Positions 53,363-63,513 of a stretch of DNA of 64,000 nucleotides are shown piece by piece. Source of the DNA: Bog-756 sp963713625 (lineage in GTDB: Bacteria; Actinomycetota; Acidimicrobiia; Acidimicrobiales; RAAP-2); assembly GCA_963713625.1 (NCBI GenBank), contig CAVQMN010000004.1:868001-932000 (forward strand), in the 5' to 3' direction. Every line of letters starts with the position of its first letter. Positions within the stretch are counted from its first letter, which is position 1. A model generated the notes under the pieces. It was given only the letters and a program-made list of their open reading frames with translations, ran no database searches and was not told the DNA's origin. A program made the translations under genes and the position numbers.

Positions 53363-54211
53363 TCAGACGCTGACCGGCAGGGCGCGGTCGGGACGCTCCG
53401 ACGGACCGGTCCCGTCGGGTGGCCGGGACGGGGGCGCGGGTCGGGCGCCGTCGGGGTCGATGCGAAAGCCCACGCCCCGCACCGTGACGATGAAGTGGGG
53501 CTGGGCGGGATCCGGTTCGAGCTTGGCCCGCAATCGGTGGATGTGGGTGTCGAGGGTGCGACTGTCCGAGAGGTAGCGATCGGGCCACAAGAGGTCGATG
53601 AGCTCGGCCCGCGTACGGACCCGGCGGGCGGGGGAGAGCAGCACGGCCAACAGATCGAATTCGCGCCGTGACAGATGGGTCTGATGCCCGTCGACGGTCA
53701 CCTCGCGGCGCACGAAGTCGACGGTCACCGCTCCGAACGCGGCGTTGGGGCGCACCTCGTCCGGCACCGGTCGGCCACCGTCGGAACCCTCGACGGCGGG
53801 AGGGGCGGCCTCCGTGAACGGCGTGGCCTGGGGGGAGACCCGACGCAGGATGGCCTGGATCCGGGCCACCAGCTCCCGCAGGTGGAACGGCTTGGTCACG
53901 TAGTCCGATGCTCCCAGCTCGAGGCCGAGGACCACGTCGAGCTCGGTGTCAACGGCACTGACCATGACGATGGGCACCGTGGACATGGCCCGCATCCGGC
54001 GGCAGACCTCCATCCCGTGCATTCCGGGGAGGAGCATGTCGAGGAGCACGATGTCCGGTGGTCGGTCGGCGAACAGCCGCAGACCTTCCGAGCCGTCGGG
54101 GGCGACGTCCACGTCGAAGCCTTCGAGGCTGAGCCCGGACGAGAGGGCCGCACGGTAGGACTCCTCGTCCTCGACCACCAGGACCCTGATGTTCTCTCCG
54201 ACGGCAACCAT
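53363..54211 (-). CDS. OmpR/PhoB-family response regulator (likely phosphate response)
   Basis: A 282-residue response regulator. The receiver domain has the acidic pair VVEDEESY, phospho-acceptor Asp in IVLLDMLLPGM, and Lys in YVTKPFHLREL. The winged-helix DNA-binding domain follows a linker (HLSRREFDLLAVLL, SDSRTLDTHIHRLRAKL, TVRGVGFRID). ATG 54211 is preferred; the longer read to 54616 is not domain-like. It is convergent with pstB, and phased repeats like those at pstS precede it, so it probably acts as PhoP/PhoB and controls itself. Its histidine kinase is not in the window. Confidence 0.88.
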   Translation of the reverse strand: MVAVGENIRVLVVEDEESYRAALSSGLSLEGFDVDVAPDGSEGLRLFADRPPDIVLLDMLLPGMHGMEVCRRMRAMSTVPIVMVSAVDTELDVVLGLELGASDYVTKPFHLRELVARIQAILRRVSPQATPFTEAAPPAVEGSDGGRPVPDEVRPNAAFGAVTVDFVRREVTVDGHQTHLSRREFDLLAVLLSPARRVRTRAELIDLLWPDRYLSDSRTLDTHIHRLRAKLEPDPAQPHFIVTVRGVGFRIDPDGARPAPPSRPPDGTGPSERPDRALPVSV

Positions 54212-54247
54212 GACAGCGGCGACCTCCCCGCGGATGACCCTAGAGAA

Positions 54248-54302
54248 GCCAGGTGAACGGGAAACGGCCCCTTGGCTACCTGGGGGTGATCGTTCCGTGA
54301 AC
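54248..54302 (-). promoter_or_regulatory. Weaker phased 11-bp repeats upstream of the response regulator
   Basis: On the minus strand five consecutive 11-mers begin GTTCACG (54292-54302), GATCACC (54281-54291), GGTAGCC, GGCCGTT and GTTCACC (54248-54258). The first, second and fifth match the pstS-type unit and stay in phase. The array ends 37 bp before ATG 54211. Autoregulation is inferred. Confidence 0.45.
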
Positions 54303-54462
54303 GTTGTGGGTCGGACGGGCGTCTCCCCTGGTGGAGGCGCAGAACGCCTGGATCGGCGGGCCGATCCCCGTGCATCTGCCGCTTCAAACGGTAGGGGTCC
54401 ACCCGCACACCAATCGTCGACCAGTGGGGGAGGCAGTGGTGGGCGTGGCGTCGGGCAGACCC

Positions 54463-55212
54463 CTACGGCTTGAAGCGGTAGCCGATTCCCCGCACGGTCA
54501 TCACGTGCTGCGGATCGGCCGGATTGGCCTCGACCTTCTTGCGCAACCGCTTGACGTGCGTATCCAGCGTGCGGCTGTCCCCCATCTTGCGGTCGCGCCA
54601 GATCCTCTCCATGCATTTCTGGCGGGTGACCACATGGCCGGATTCAGAGACCAGCAGGGCCAGGAGGTCGAACTCCTTTCGCGACAGCTCGACGGGCTCA
54701 CCCCGGACCACCGCCTCCCGCAGCGCCATATCGATGCACACCGGACCCAGGGTGAAGACACCGTCGGTGTGGCCGGAGACCACCCCGGCTGCCGGCTGCC
54801 GGCCGATCCTGCGCAGGACGGCCCGGATCCTCGCCGTCAGCTCGCGGGGACGCGGGGGTTTGGTGATGTGGTCCGCCGCTCCGGCCTCGAGGGCCAGGAC
54901 GGCATCGAGCTCATCGTCGCGCGAGGTGATCATGATGACCGGGACGGCGGAGATGGTGGCGATGCGACGGAACACCGACAGTCCCTGCGAATCGGCCAGT
55001 TGCATATCCAAGAGGACCAGCGAAGGTGTCGCCGAGGCCACCAGGGCGACCCCCTCGTCGCCGCCGGCCGCGGTGACCACGTCGAACCCTTCCACCGAGA
55101 GGGTGGCGGCCAGTGAGTCCCGTGACTGGGTGTCGTCATCGATGATCAGCACCGTCGGGTGGCCGAGGGGTGGGAGCACGGGGTCGTCGACTTCGCGGAA
55201 CGCCAAGGTCAT
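54463..55212 (-). CDS. Second OmpR/PhoB-family response regulator
   Basis: A 249-residue response regulator on the same strand as the first. Receiver motifs: IIDDDTQSR, Asp in VLLDMQLADSQ, and Lys in HITKPPRPREL. The winged-helix domain (LSRKEFDLLALLV, DSRTLDTHVKRLRKKV, TVRGIGYRFKP) closely parallels that of the upstream neighbour, suggesting duplication. ATG 55212 starts near the receiver; the longer read to 55587 is not domain-like. It has no linked kinase. Confidence 0.87.
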   Translation of the reverse strand: MTLAFREVDDPVLPPLGHPTVLIIDDDTQSRDSLAATLSVEGFDVVTAAGGDEGVALVASATPSLVLLDMQLADSQGLSVFRRIATISAVPVIMITSRDDELDAVLALEAGAADHITKPPRPRELTARIRAVLRRIGRQPAAGVVSGHTDGVFTLGPVCIDMALREAVVRGEPVELSRKEFDLLALLVSESGHVVTRQKCMERIWRDRKMGDSRTLDTHVKRLRKKVEANPADPQHVMTVRGIGYRFKP

Positions 55213-55665
55213 CGCTGACCGGTGGCCTTCCGGAGCAGCGTGCCCACTCGCACGCAGGCGGCCGGGCGGTCCCTGCGTGTGGACACCCTGCGTTGGGAGT
55301 GCCTCATCGGAAGTGCTTCCGTTGTTGCCGTGAGAGGCAGTGGAGGCCAGGCCTCCGGACGCAGCCATCCCGACGGCGCCGCCCCGCCCTCGTCGACCGA
55401 GTGACGGGAGGGGCGCACGCATGCGGTGTCGTGGTTCGCTGCCATCTCTTCCCACCCTAAGAAGGCGAGGTGAACGTGATGCAATCTCCGTGTCACTGAA
55501 AGATGAATGGTGGGTAATCTTCTCCTGCAGCCGCGGTCGCCTGCACTGCTCCGGCGGTGTCGGGTCCCGGCCCGCGGCCCCGGCCACGATGGGACACGGT
55601 CGATGAGAATGAACTCACAACGGGACACGGTGGGTGACCATGAGGACAAGGGTGAGCGAGAAGAC
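55213..55665. other. Divergent gap between the second regulator and pgi
   Basis: These 453 bp hold the 5' sides of both genes. I see no credible gene. On the minus strand an 11-base-phased pair ATTCATC (55502-55508) and GTTCACC (55469-55475) is 33 bp apart, the same spacing rule as the pstS array but with weak units between. Several in-frame ATGs upstream of 55666 make the pgi start uncertain. Confidence 0.4.
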
Positions 55666-57327
<1,662 letters not shown>

Positions 57328-57400
57328 CCCACGCGACAGGCCCGACCCGGATCAAGTCGCCGGTCAGCCCGGTCCGCCCGGTCAGCCCGCGGAGGGCTGC

Positions 57401-58357
57401 TCACCCTGAGGCCAGGGCCCTCCACAGCGACCGGTAGTTGGGATAGGTGATGCCGTCGGTGATGTAGCCAGCCCGCTCCAGCTCGGCGTGGAACGCCGGG
57501 AGATTGCGGAACGGGATTCCCATGTCCACGTGGTGGGCCAGGTGCCATCCCGTGTTGTAGGGGACGAACCAGAACCGGGCCAGCCAACCCTGCTTCACAT
57601 TGTGGGTGGTCACACGCCGGTCGGATCCGGCCTCGAGGCCGCCGTGCTCGGCGATGGCCCGCAGGCGGTTGATGACCCGCCACTGGGTCATCCACGGCAG
57701 CCACCACAGCAGCGGGTAGATCCACCACCGTCCGGTTGCCGCCCACATCACGAGCCAGAGCGCAGCCTGCACGCCCAGGATCGACGCCGCCACCGGCCGG
57801 GTGGCCTTGGTCTTCAGGGCTTTGAACAAGGGCTTGAAGTTCTTCCACCCGGAGATGCCCACGGCGTCGCGGAGAAGGCGGCGGGCCATCGTGCGCCGGT
57901 CGCAGCGGTAGCCGCCGTAGAAGGCGATATCCGGCTCACGCGGCCCGAACTCCTCTTTGTGGTGGGCGAAGTGACCCCGCCGGTAGATCGAGATGGGTGT
58001 CCACGTCGGGTAGGCGATGAGCCAGGTGCCCACCCAGTCGTTGGCCCGCTTGTTGGTGAACAGCAGCTTGTGGGCCGCTTCGTGCATGAGGATGGCGAAG
58101 CGGGCGTACATGGGGCCCATCAGGATGAAGGCGGCCAGGTAGGCCAGCGGGTTGCCGATCCACACCGCCCCCCCGATCAGGATGGTGACCCCGGCCCAGA
58201 CCGAGGCCACGGTGACGGCGTTGCGCAGGTTGGGGATCCGCCGGAGGCTCTGGCGGAGCTCGGGACGGGCCATGCCGTTGTCCATCAGCCGCTCGGTGGG
58301 GAAGACCGAGGGCCGGGTGGTGGCATCAGGCACCATGGTGACGGTCACGTGTGTCAT
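57401..58357 (-). CDS. Membrane fatty-acid desaturase family protein
   Basis: A 318-residue membrane di-iron protein. The three histidine clusters are present: HEAAH, HFAHH, and HLAHH in the C-terminal half, with four or so membrane helices (VTVASVWAGVTILIGGAVWI, ILGVQAALWLVMWAATG). ATG 58357 leaves only 18 bp to the divergent PaaX-like gene; ATG 58336 is also possible. It may introduce double bonds or hydroxylate a lipid. Control by the PaaX-like protein is inferred from their position. Confidence 0.88.
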   Translation of the reverse strand: MTHVTVTMVPDATTRPSVFPTERLMDNGMARPELRQSLRRIPNLRNAVTVASVWAGVTILIGGAVWIGNPLAYLAAFILMGPMYARFAILMHEAAHKLLFTNKRANDWVGTWLIAYPTWTPISIYRRGHFAHHKEEFGPREPDIAFYGGYRCDRRTMARRLLRDAVGISGWKNFKPLFKALKTKATRPVAASILGVQAALWLVMWAATGRWWIYPLLWWLPWMTQWRVINRLRAIAEHGGLEAGSDRRVTTHNVKQGWLARFWFVPYNTGWHLAHHVDMGIPFRNLPAFHAELERAGYITDGITYPNYRSLWRALASG

Positions 58358-58372
58358 ATTACTTATATCGAC
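58353..58372. promoter_or_regulatory. Imperfect palindrome between divergent desaturase and PaaX-like genes
   Basis: GTCATAT (58353-58359) and ATATCGAC (58365-58372) form an inverted repeat with one extra base, around an AT-rich centre. It lies between two start codons 18 bp apart and could be the operator of the PaaX-like regulator. Confidence 0.4.
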
Positions 58373-58375
58373 CAA

Positions 58376-59137
58376 GTGACGCAAGATAGTAATAGTCCGC
58401 TGACGGCGCGGTCGGTCCTGGCCAGCGCCCTGCTGGGTGAAGATCCGCCTGAGCTCCCGGTGGCCCATCTGGTCCAGCTGGCCCGGCTCTTCGGGATCAG
58501 TGACAACCGCGCCCGGGTGGCACTCAGCCGGATGGTTGCCGCCGGTGAGGCCACCACGGACGGAAACGGACGGTACCGGCTGGCCGGCCACCTGCTCGAT
58601 CGCCTCGGGCGCCAGACCGGCAGCCGGCGGGGCGAGACCCGTCCGTGGGCGGGGGCGTGGCGCCTCGTCGTCGTGACCACCGCGGCCGGGTCGGCCCGGG
58701 CACCGGATCAACGGGTGGCCCGTCGCCGGCGGCTGGCCCTGGCCCGGCTGGCCGAGCAGCGGGAAGGGGTGTGGCTGCGGCCCGACAACATCGACCTCGT
58801 CCCCGACCCGGGCGAGGACCCCCACCTCACCATGTTCACCGCCACCCCCGACGGGGATCCGGTGGTGTTGGCCTCCGGCCTCTGGGACCTCGAGGGGTGG
58901 GGCCGCCGGGCCCGGGTTCTCCTCGGGCAGCTGGCCCGGCTCCCGCCCACCGGTCCCGCCGATCTGGCCCCGGGCTTCGAACTGTCCGCAGCCGTGCTCC
59001 GCCACCTGCAGGCCGACCCGCTCCTCCCCGTCGAGCTCCTGCCCGTCGACTGGCCCGGTCCGGGGTTGCGCCGGGCTTACGAAGGCTGGGATCGGCGGTA
59101 CCGGGAGGTGCTGACCACCTGGGCTCGCTCGTCGTGA
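58376..59137 (+). CDS. PaaX-like transcriptional regulator
   Basis: A 253-residue protein with the PaaX arrangement: an N-terminal winged helix (LVQLARLFGISDNRARVALS, RMVAAGEATTDGNGRYRL), a central domain (WAGAWRLVVVTT and LRPDNIDLVPD) and a C-terminal domain (YEGWDRRYREVL). Family members repress phenylacetate or related catabolism. GTG 58376 is the first possible start after the operator. It is divergent from a desaturase gene rather than phenylacetate genes, so its target is probably that gene. Confidence 0.82.
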   Translation: MTQDSNSPLTARSVLASALLGEDPPELPVAHLVQLARLFGISDNRARVALSRMVAAGEATTDGNGRYRLAGHLLDRLGRQTGSRRGETRPWAGAWRLVVVTTAAGSARAPDQRVARRRRLALARLAEQREGVWLRPDNIDLVPDPGEDPHLTMFTATPDGDPVVLASGLWDLEGWGRRARVLLGQLARLPPTGPADLAPGFELSAAVLRHLQADPLLPVELLPVDWPGPGLRRAYEGWDRRYREVLTTWARSS

Positions 59138-59254
59138 CCGCGGCTTCGGTGCGGTGCCGTCGCCGGATTTATGATCGACCGGCCGGGGCCGCCACCCCGT
59201 TGTCAGCTGTCCGGCCGGATCCGGTCGCACGCTCGCCCAGACCGAGGAGACCCG

Positions 59255-60124
59255 ATGCCCCAACCGACGACGCCCTCACCCGATGCCGCCAGCCCGTTCG
59301 CGGGCAGGGTGGCCGTGATCACCGGAGGGGCACGAGGTCAGGGCCGGAGCCACGCGGTGGAGTTCGCCCGCCTGGGCGCCGACATCGCCATCTGCGACCT
59401 GGCCCACGACCTGGGCAGCGTGGGGTATCCGCTGGGCACCCCGGAGGATCTGGCCGAAACGGCGCGCCTGGTCGAGGGGCAGGGGCGGCGTTGCCTGTCC
59501 ACCGTGGCCGACGTCAGGGAGCTCGGGGCGATGGTCTCCTTCATCGACGAGGCTCATGACGTCCTCGGCTCGGTGGACATCCTGGTGGCCAACGCCGGTG
59601 TCTCCTCCCTGGGCTCGATCTGCACGATGGACGCCACCGAGTGGAGCGAAACCCTGGACACCAATCTGACCGGGGTGTTCAACGCCATGCGAGCCGCCGC
59701 GCCGCACATGCGCCGGCAGCGGTGGGGGAGGATCGTGGCCATCTCCTCGATGATGGGCCGGTCGTCCAACCCGGGCATTGCCGCCTATGTCGCCTCCAAG
59801 TGGGGAGTGATCGGCCTGTGCAAGTCGGTGGCGTTCGAGCTGGCCGCCTTCGGGGTCACGGTCAACGCGGTGGCCCCGGGCAACGTCTCGACCCCGATGA
59901 TCCACAACGACACCCTCTACGGCCTGATGCGCCCCGATCTCGACCATCCCACCCGAGACGATGTGGCGCCGGGCATGGCCGCGTTGCACGTGCAACCGGT
60001 GCCCTGGCTCGAGCCCGAGGAGATCACGGCCGCGGTGGTCTTCCTGGCCTCCGAGTCGGCCCGCCACATCACCGGCTCGGTCATCGACGTGGACGCAGGA
60101 GCGTCGGCCCGTTTCACCGGGTGA
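59255..60124 (+). CDS. Mycofactocin-coupled SDR family oxidoreductase
   Basis: A 289-residue SDR with the nucleotide-binding GGARGQGRSHAVEFA and the insert YPLGTPEDLAETARLVEGQG that marks the mycofactocin-linked group. Ser164/165, Tyr178 and Lys182 (AAYVASKWG) are the catalytic residues. ATG 59255 has GAGGAG upstream. No mycofactocin synthesis gene lies in this window. It is followed by a convergent sulfatase, 12 bp from its stop. Confidence 0.87.
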   Translation: MPQPTTPSPDAASPFAGRVAVITGGARGQGRSHAVEFARLGADIAICDLAHDLGSVGYPLGTPEDLAETARLVEGQGRRCLSTVADVRELGAMVSFIDEAHDVLGSVDILVANAGVSSLGSICTMDATEWSETLDTNLTGVFNAMRAAAPHMRRQRWGRIVAISSMMGRSSNPGIAAYVASKWGVIGLCKSVAFELAAFGVTVNAVAPGNVSTPMIHNDTLYGLMRPDLDHPTRDDVAPGMAALHVQPVPWLEPEEITAAVVFLASESARHITGSVIDVDAGASARFTG

Positions 60125-60136
60125 ACGCCCGGGCCC

Positions 60137-62422
60137 TCACTGCCGGGACATGGCCGCCCGCTGCTCGGCTTCGGCCTGGGCGTCCGCATCCCCGGAGGCC
60201 TGGCGGACCAGGGTGACATCGAGCCGGACCAGCTGCCCCTCGAAGGGAAAGTGGTCGCGGTAGCGCTCACTCACCGGTGATCCGTGGTCGTAGCCGATGC
60301 TCGGTCCGACGCTCGAGATCATGGTCATGACGAACGGGACGTCCATGGTTCCGCTGGCTTCACCGTCGACGAGCAACGTCGCCTGCCCGCCCTTCCCGGT
60401 CCGCCGGAACTGTACGCCGACCACCGACGGACCCACCGGGACCGCTCGCTCCGACTCGACCAGGTGATGGTCGCCGAAGCAGTTGTAGTCGAGGACCAGC
60501 CGGCCGTCCTGGATGAACAGGCTGACCCCGGAGTTCTCGGTGCCGGTGGCGTAGAGCACGCCGCCGGCCTCCTCGGGCCGCTCGATGACGGCTGCCATGT
60601 CCCAGCCCCGCCCCCCGAGCGACGGGGCCACCTGTCCGGGCAGCGGCGACATGGGCGGAAAGTAGGAGTACCTGCGGTCGGTGGGATGGGGCGACCCGTC
60701 GCGGTAGCGGGTGAGGAACAGCTCGATGGTCCGGTCATCGAGGGGCAGCACCCCCTGGGCTTCGGCCTCCGCCCACCACAGTTCGACCATCTCGGCCACC
60801 TTGTCGGGCATCGAGGCGGCCAGGTTGTTGCACTCGGACCGGTCCTCGGCCAGGTGGTAGAGCTCCCAGTCGTCATCTTCGAAGGGCACGCCCGGTTGGT
60901 GCCGGGTCACCGCCTTCCATCCGTCGGCGTAGATGGCCCGGTGGCCCATCATCTCGAAGTACTGGACCAGCTTGGCCGTGGGCTGGTCGGGGGCCTCGAA
61001 CGAGTAGCGCATGGACACTCCCGAGATGGGGAGCTGCTCGAGCCCGCGGTATACGGAGGGTGGCTCGACCCCGACGGTCTCGTAGATGGTGGGGGCGATG
61101 TCGTTGACATGGTGGAACTGGTCACGGAGATCACCTCGGGCGGTGACGCCGTTCGGCCAGTGCACGATGAGCGGGACGTGGACCCCGCCTTCATGGGTGT
61201 TCTGCTTGTACCACTTGAACGGCGTGTTGCCGGCCTGGGCCCATCCCCACGGGTAGTTCGAATGGCTGTGAGGTCCGCCGATGTCGTCGACCCGGGCCAC
61301 CGCCTCGTCGGGGGTCTCGACCATGAAGTTGAAGTACTTCATCTCGTGCATGACGCCGAACGGGCCGCCCTCCTGGCTGGCACCGTTGTCGGACAGCAGG
61401 ATGATGAGCGTGTTGTCGAGCCGGTCCAGCTGCTCCAGGCCGTCGACCAGACGACCGATCTGGTCGTCGGTGTGCTCGAGGAACGCGGCGAACGCCTCCT
61501 GGAGCCGGGCGGCCAGCAGGCGCTGGTTCTCGGGCAGGGTGTCCCACGCTTCCACTCCCGGGTTGCGGGGGGCGAGCCGGGTATCGGGTGGGAGCAGGCC
61601 CATCTCGAGCTGGCGGGCGAACCACTTGTCACGGGCCTCGTCCCAGCCGCCGTCGAACCGCCCGCGGTACTTCTCGAGATAGGCAGCCGGGGCCTGGTGG
61701 GGCGCGTGCATGGCCCCGAAGGCCAGATAGGTGAAGAAGGGGCGGTCGGGCCGGATGGACGTGGTGTCGTGGATGAACCCGAGGGCATGGTCGACCAGGT
61801 CCTCGCTCAGGTGGTACCCCTGCTCAGGGCGGGCCGGCGGCTCCACGGAGTGATTGTCGTAGACCAGCTCGGGATAGAACTGGTCGGTCTCGCCTTCGAG
61901 GAACCCGTAGTAGCGGTCGAACCCGCGTTGGCAGGGCCATTGGTCGTACGGACCGGCCGCCGACGCGTTCTCCATGCTGCACAGGTGCCATTTGCCCAAC
62001 GCGAAGGTGGCATAGCCCTCGTCTCTGAGCACTTCGGCCACGGTGGCGGCGTGGTTGGTGATGTGCCCCCGCATGTGCGGATATCCGCTGTCGAAGTTGG
62101 ACAGGGAGCGCATGCCCACCGTGTGGTGGTTCCTCCCGGTGAGCAGCGAGGCCCGGGTGGGCGAACACAGCGGGGTCACGTGGAAGTTCGTGTAGCGCAG
62201 CCCCCCCGAGGCCAGACGGTCGATGTTCGGGGTGGCCAGGTCGGAGCCGTAGCAACCGAAGTGGGAGAAGCCGGTGTCGTCGAGGAGGATGAGCACCACG
62301 TTGGGCGCGTCCGCGCCGGGGTGCGGGGGGGTCGGCCACCAGGGCGTCGACTCCGCCTGGATCCGCTTGATCACGCCCCGGAACTCGTCGCTGGGGTCGG
62401 TTCCTCGGGCTGATTGTGGCAT
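60137..62422 (-). CDS. Arylsulfatase (formylglycine-dependent)
   Basis: A 761-residue sulfatase of the AtsA type. It has the metal pocket VVLILLDDTGFSHFGCYG, the active-site Cys86 in CSPTRASLLTGR that would be turned to formylglycine, GKWHLCSMENA, LLSDNGASQEGG, and a C-terminal beta-rich domain (about 160 residues). ATG 62422 starts close to the domain; the longer read to 62761 overlaps the divergent propeller gene. No signal peptide is clear. The substrate sulfate ester is unknown; the plus-strand frame over it is a shadow. Confidence 0.92.
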   Translation of the reverse strand: MPQSARGTDPSDEFRGVIKRIQAESTPWWPTPPHPGADAPNVVLILLDDTGFSHFGCYGSDLATPNIDRLASGGLRYTNFHVTPLCSPTRASLLTGRNHHTVGMRSLSNFDSGYPHMRGHITNHAATVAEVLRDEGYATFALGKWHLCSMENASAAGPYDQWPCQRGFDRYYGFLEGETDQFYPELVYDNHSVEPPARPEQGYHLSEDLVDHALGFIHDTTSIRPDRPFFTYLAFGAMHAPHQAPAAYLEKYRGRFDGGWDEARDKWFARQLEMGLLPPDTRLAPRNPGVEAWDTLPENQRLLAARLQEAFAAFLEHTDDQIGRLVDGLEQLDRLDNTLIILLSDNGASQEGGPFGVMHEMKYFNFMVETPDEAVARVDDIGGPHSHSNYPWGWAQAGNTPFKWYKQNTHEGGVHVPLIVHWPNGVTARGDLRDQFHHVNDIAPTIYETVGVEPPSVYRGLEQLPISGVSMRYSFEAPDQPTAKLVQYFEMMGHRAIYADGWKAVTRHQPGVPFEDDDWELYHLAEDRSECNNLAASMPDKVAEMVELWWAEAEAQGVLPLDDRTIELFLTRYRDGSPHPTDRRYSYFPPMSPLPGQVAPSLGGRGWDMAAVIERPEEAGGVLYATGTENSGVSLFIQDGRLVLDYNCFGDHHLVESERAVPVGPSVVGVQFRRTGKGGQATLLVDGEASGTMDVPFVMTMISSVGPSIGYDHGSPVSERYRDHFPFEGQLVRLDVTLVRQASGDADAQAEAEQRAAMSRQ

Positions 62423-62604
62423 GGTTGCCGACAATACCGCCGGGCAGGGTGCCGTGTCCGCCGGCCCCGGGCTTCGCCTGGCCTCCGGTTCCCCGCCGCC
62501 TGCAGGGGGTGGTGCGGTATCGCGGCAGGTGACGGTAAGATTCTCTGACTGTCCGGTGTCCGCAGGTGACCCGAACCGTGGGCCAGAGGGGGGTACCGTC
62601 GACG

Positions 62605-63513
62605 ATGGCAGGCAGCAACGCACTTCCCCGGCCGTGCCCGGACGCCTCCCGTGTCGTGGTGGCCGCCCCCGGCGACGGCCCGGGCTACTGGGCCGGCGGC
62701 CCGAGTATCGCCCTCGACGATGACGGGGTCTTCTGGCTCGCCTACCGTCTCCGCCGTCCACTCGACGCCGGCCGTGGCTATGCCAACGTCGTGTCCCGGT
62801 CCGAGGACGGCATCGAGTTCGAGACGGTCACCGTGCTCGGGCGCGAAGAGTTCGGTTCCGACTCGCTCGAGCGGCCCGCGCTGGTTCCGTCGGGGGACGG
62901 GACCTGGAAGCTCTACGTCAGTTGTGCCACGCCGGGGACGAATCACTGGCGGGTCGATGTACTCGCGGCCGACGACCCCTCGAAATTCGAGTCCGCATCG
63001 GCCACCACCGTGTTGCCGGGCGACCGGGGTGTGGGCGTGAAGGACCCGGTGGTCAAGGTCATCGACGGACGGTGGCACATGTGGCTGTGCTGCCACCCGC
63101 TCGACCTCCCCGATGACACCGACCGGATGTTCACCCGCTACGCCACCAGCGACGACGGCGTCGACTGGGAGTTACGCGGGGTGGCCCTGGCCGGCACGCC
63201 CGGACGGTGGGACCAGCGCGGGGCCCGGGTGGCCGACGTGGTCCAGCGGGACGGTCGGTGGCTGGCCTACTACGACGGCCGGGCCAGCAAGGAAGAGAAC
63301 GCCGAGGAGCGGACCGGCCTGGCCGCCGGCGATGCTCCGGGTTCACTGACTCCTGAGGAGGGGTGCACGGGTATGCGGCCCGACGGGCAGGGATCGCTCC
63401 GCTACGTGTCGATGGTGGATCTGCCCGACGGTGGCACCCGCCTCTTCTACGAGACGAGCCGCCTGGACGGGGCCCACGATTTGCGGACCGAGTACGTCCC
63501 GCCGGCCCGGTAG
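62605..63513 (+). CDS. Five-bladed beta-propeller (glycosidase-like) protein
   Basis: A 302-residue protein with repeated blades: YWAGGPSIALDDDGVFWLAY, ERPALVPSGDGTWKLYVSCA, VKDPVVKVIDGRWHMWLC, and RYATSDDGVDWELRG. This matches the fold of GH43/GH32-like proteins, but a clear three-acid catalytic set is not certain. ATG 62605 is preferred over 62566. It is divergent from the sulfatase. Its end overlaps the sulfotransferase end by 67 bp on the other strand. A role with sulfated glycans is plausible. Confidence 0.7.
   Translation: MAGSNALPRPCPDASRVVVAAPGDGPGYWAGGPSIALDDDGVFWLAYRLRRPLDAGRGYANVVSRSEDGIEFETVTVLGREEFGSDSLERPALVPSGDGTWKLYVSCATPGTNHWRVDVLAADDPSKFESASATTVLPGDRGVGVKDPVVKVIDGRWHMWLCCHPLDLPDDTDRMFTRYATSDDGVDWELRGVALAGTPGRWDQRGARVADVVQRDGRWLAYYDGRASKEENAEERTGLAAGDAPGSLTPEEGCTGMRPDGQGSLRYVSMVDLPDGGTRLFYETSRLDGAHDLRTEYVPPAR

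Noticed and set aside
60284..62413. 709-residue plus-strand open frame
   Set aside because: Shadow of the arylsulfatase.
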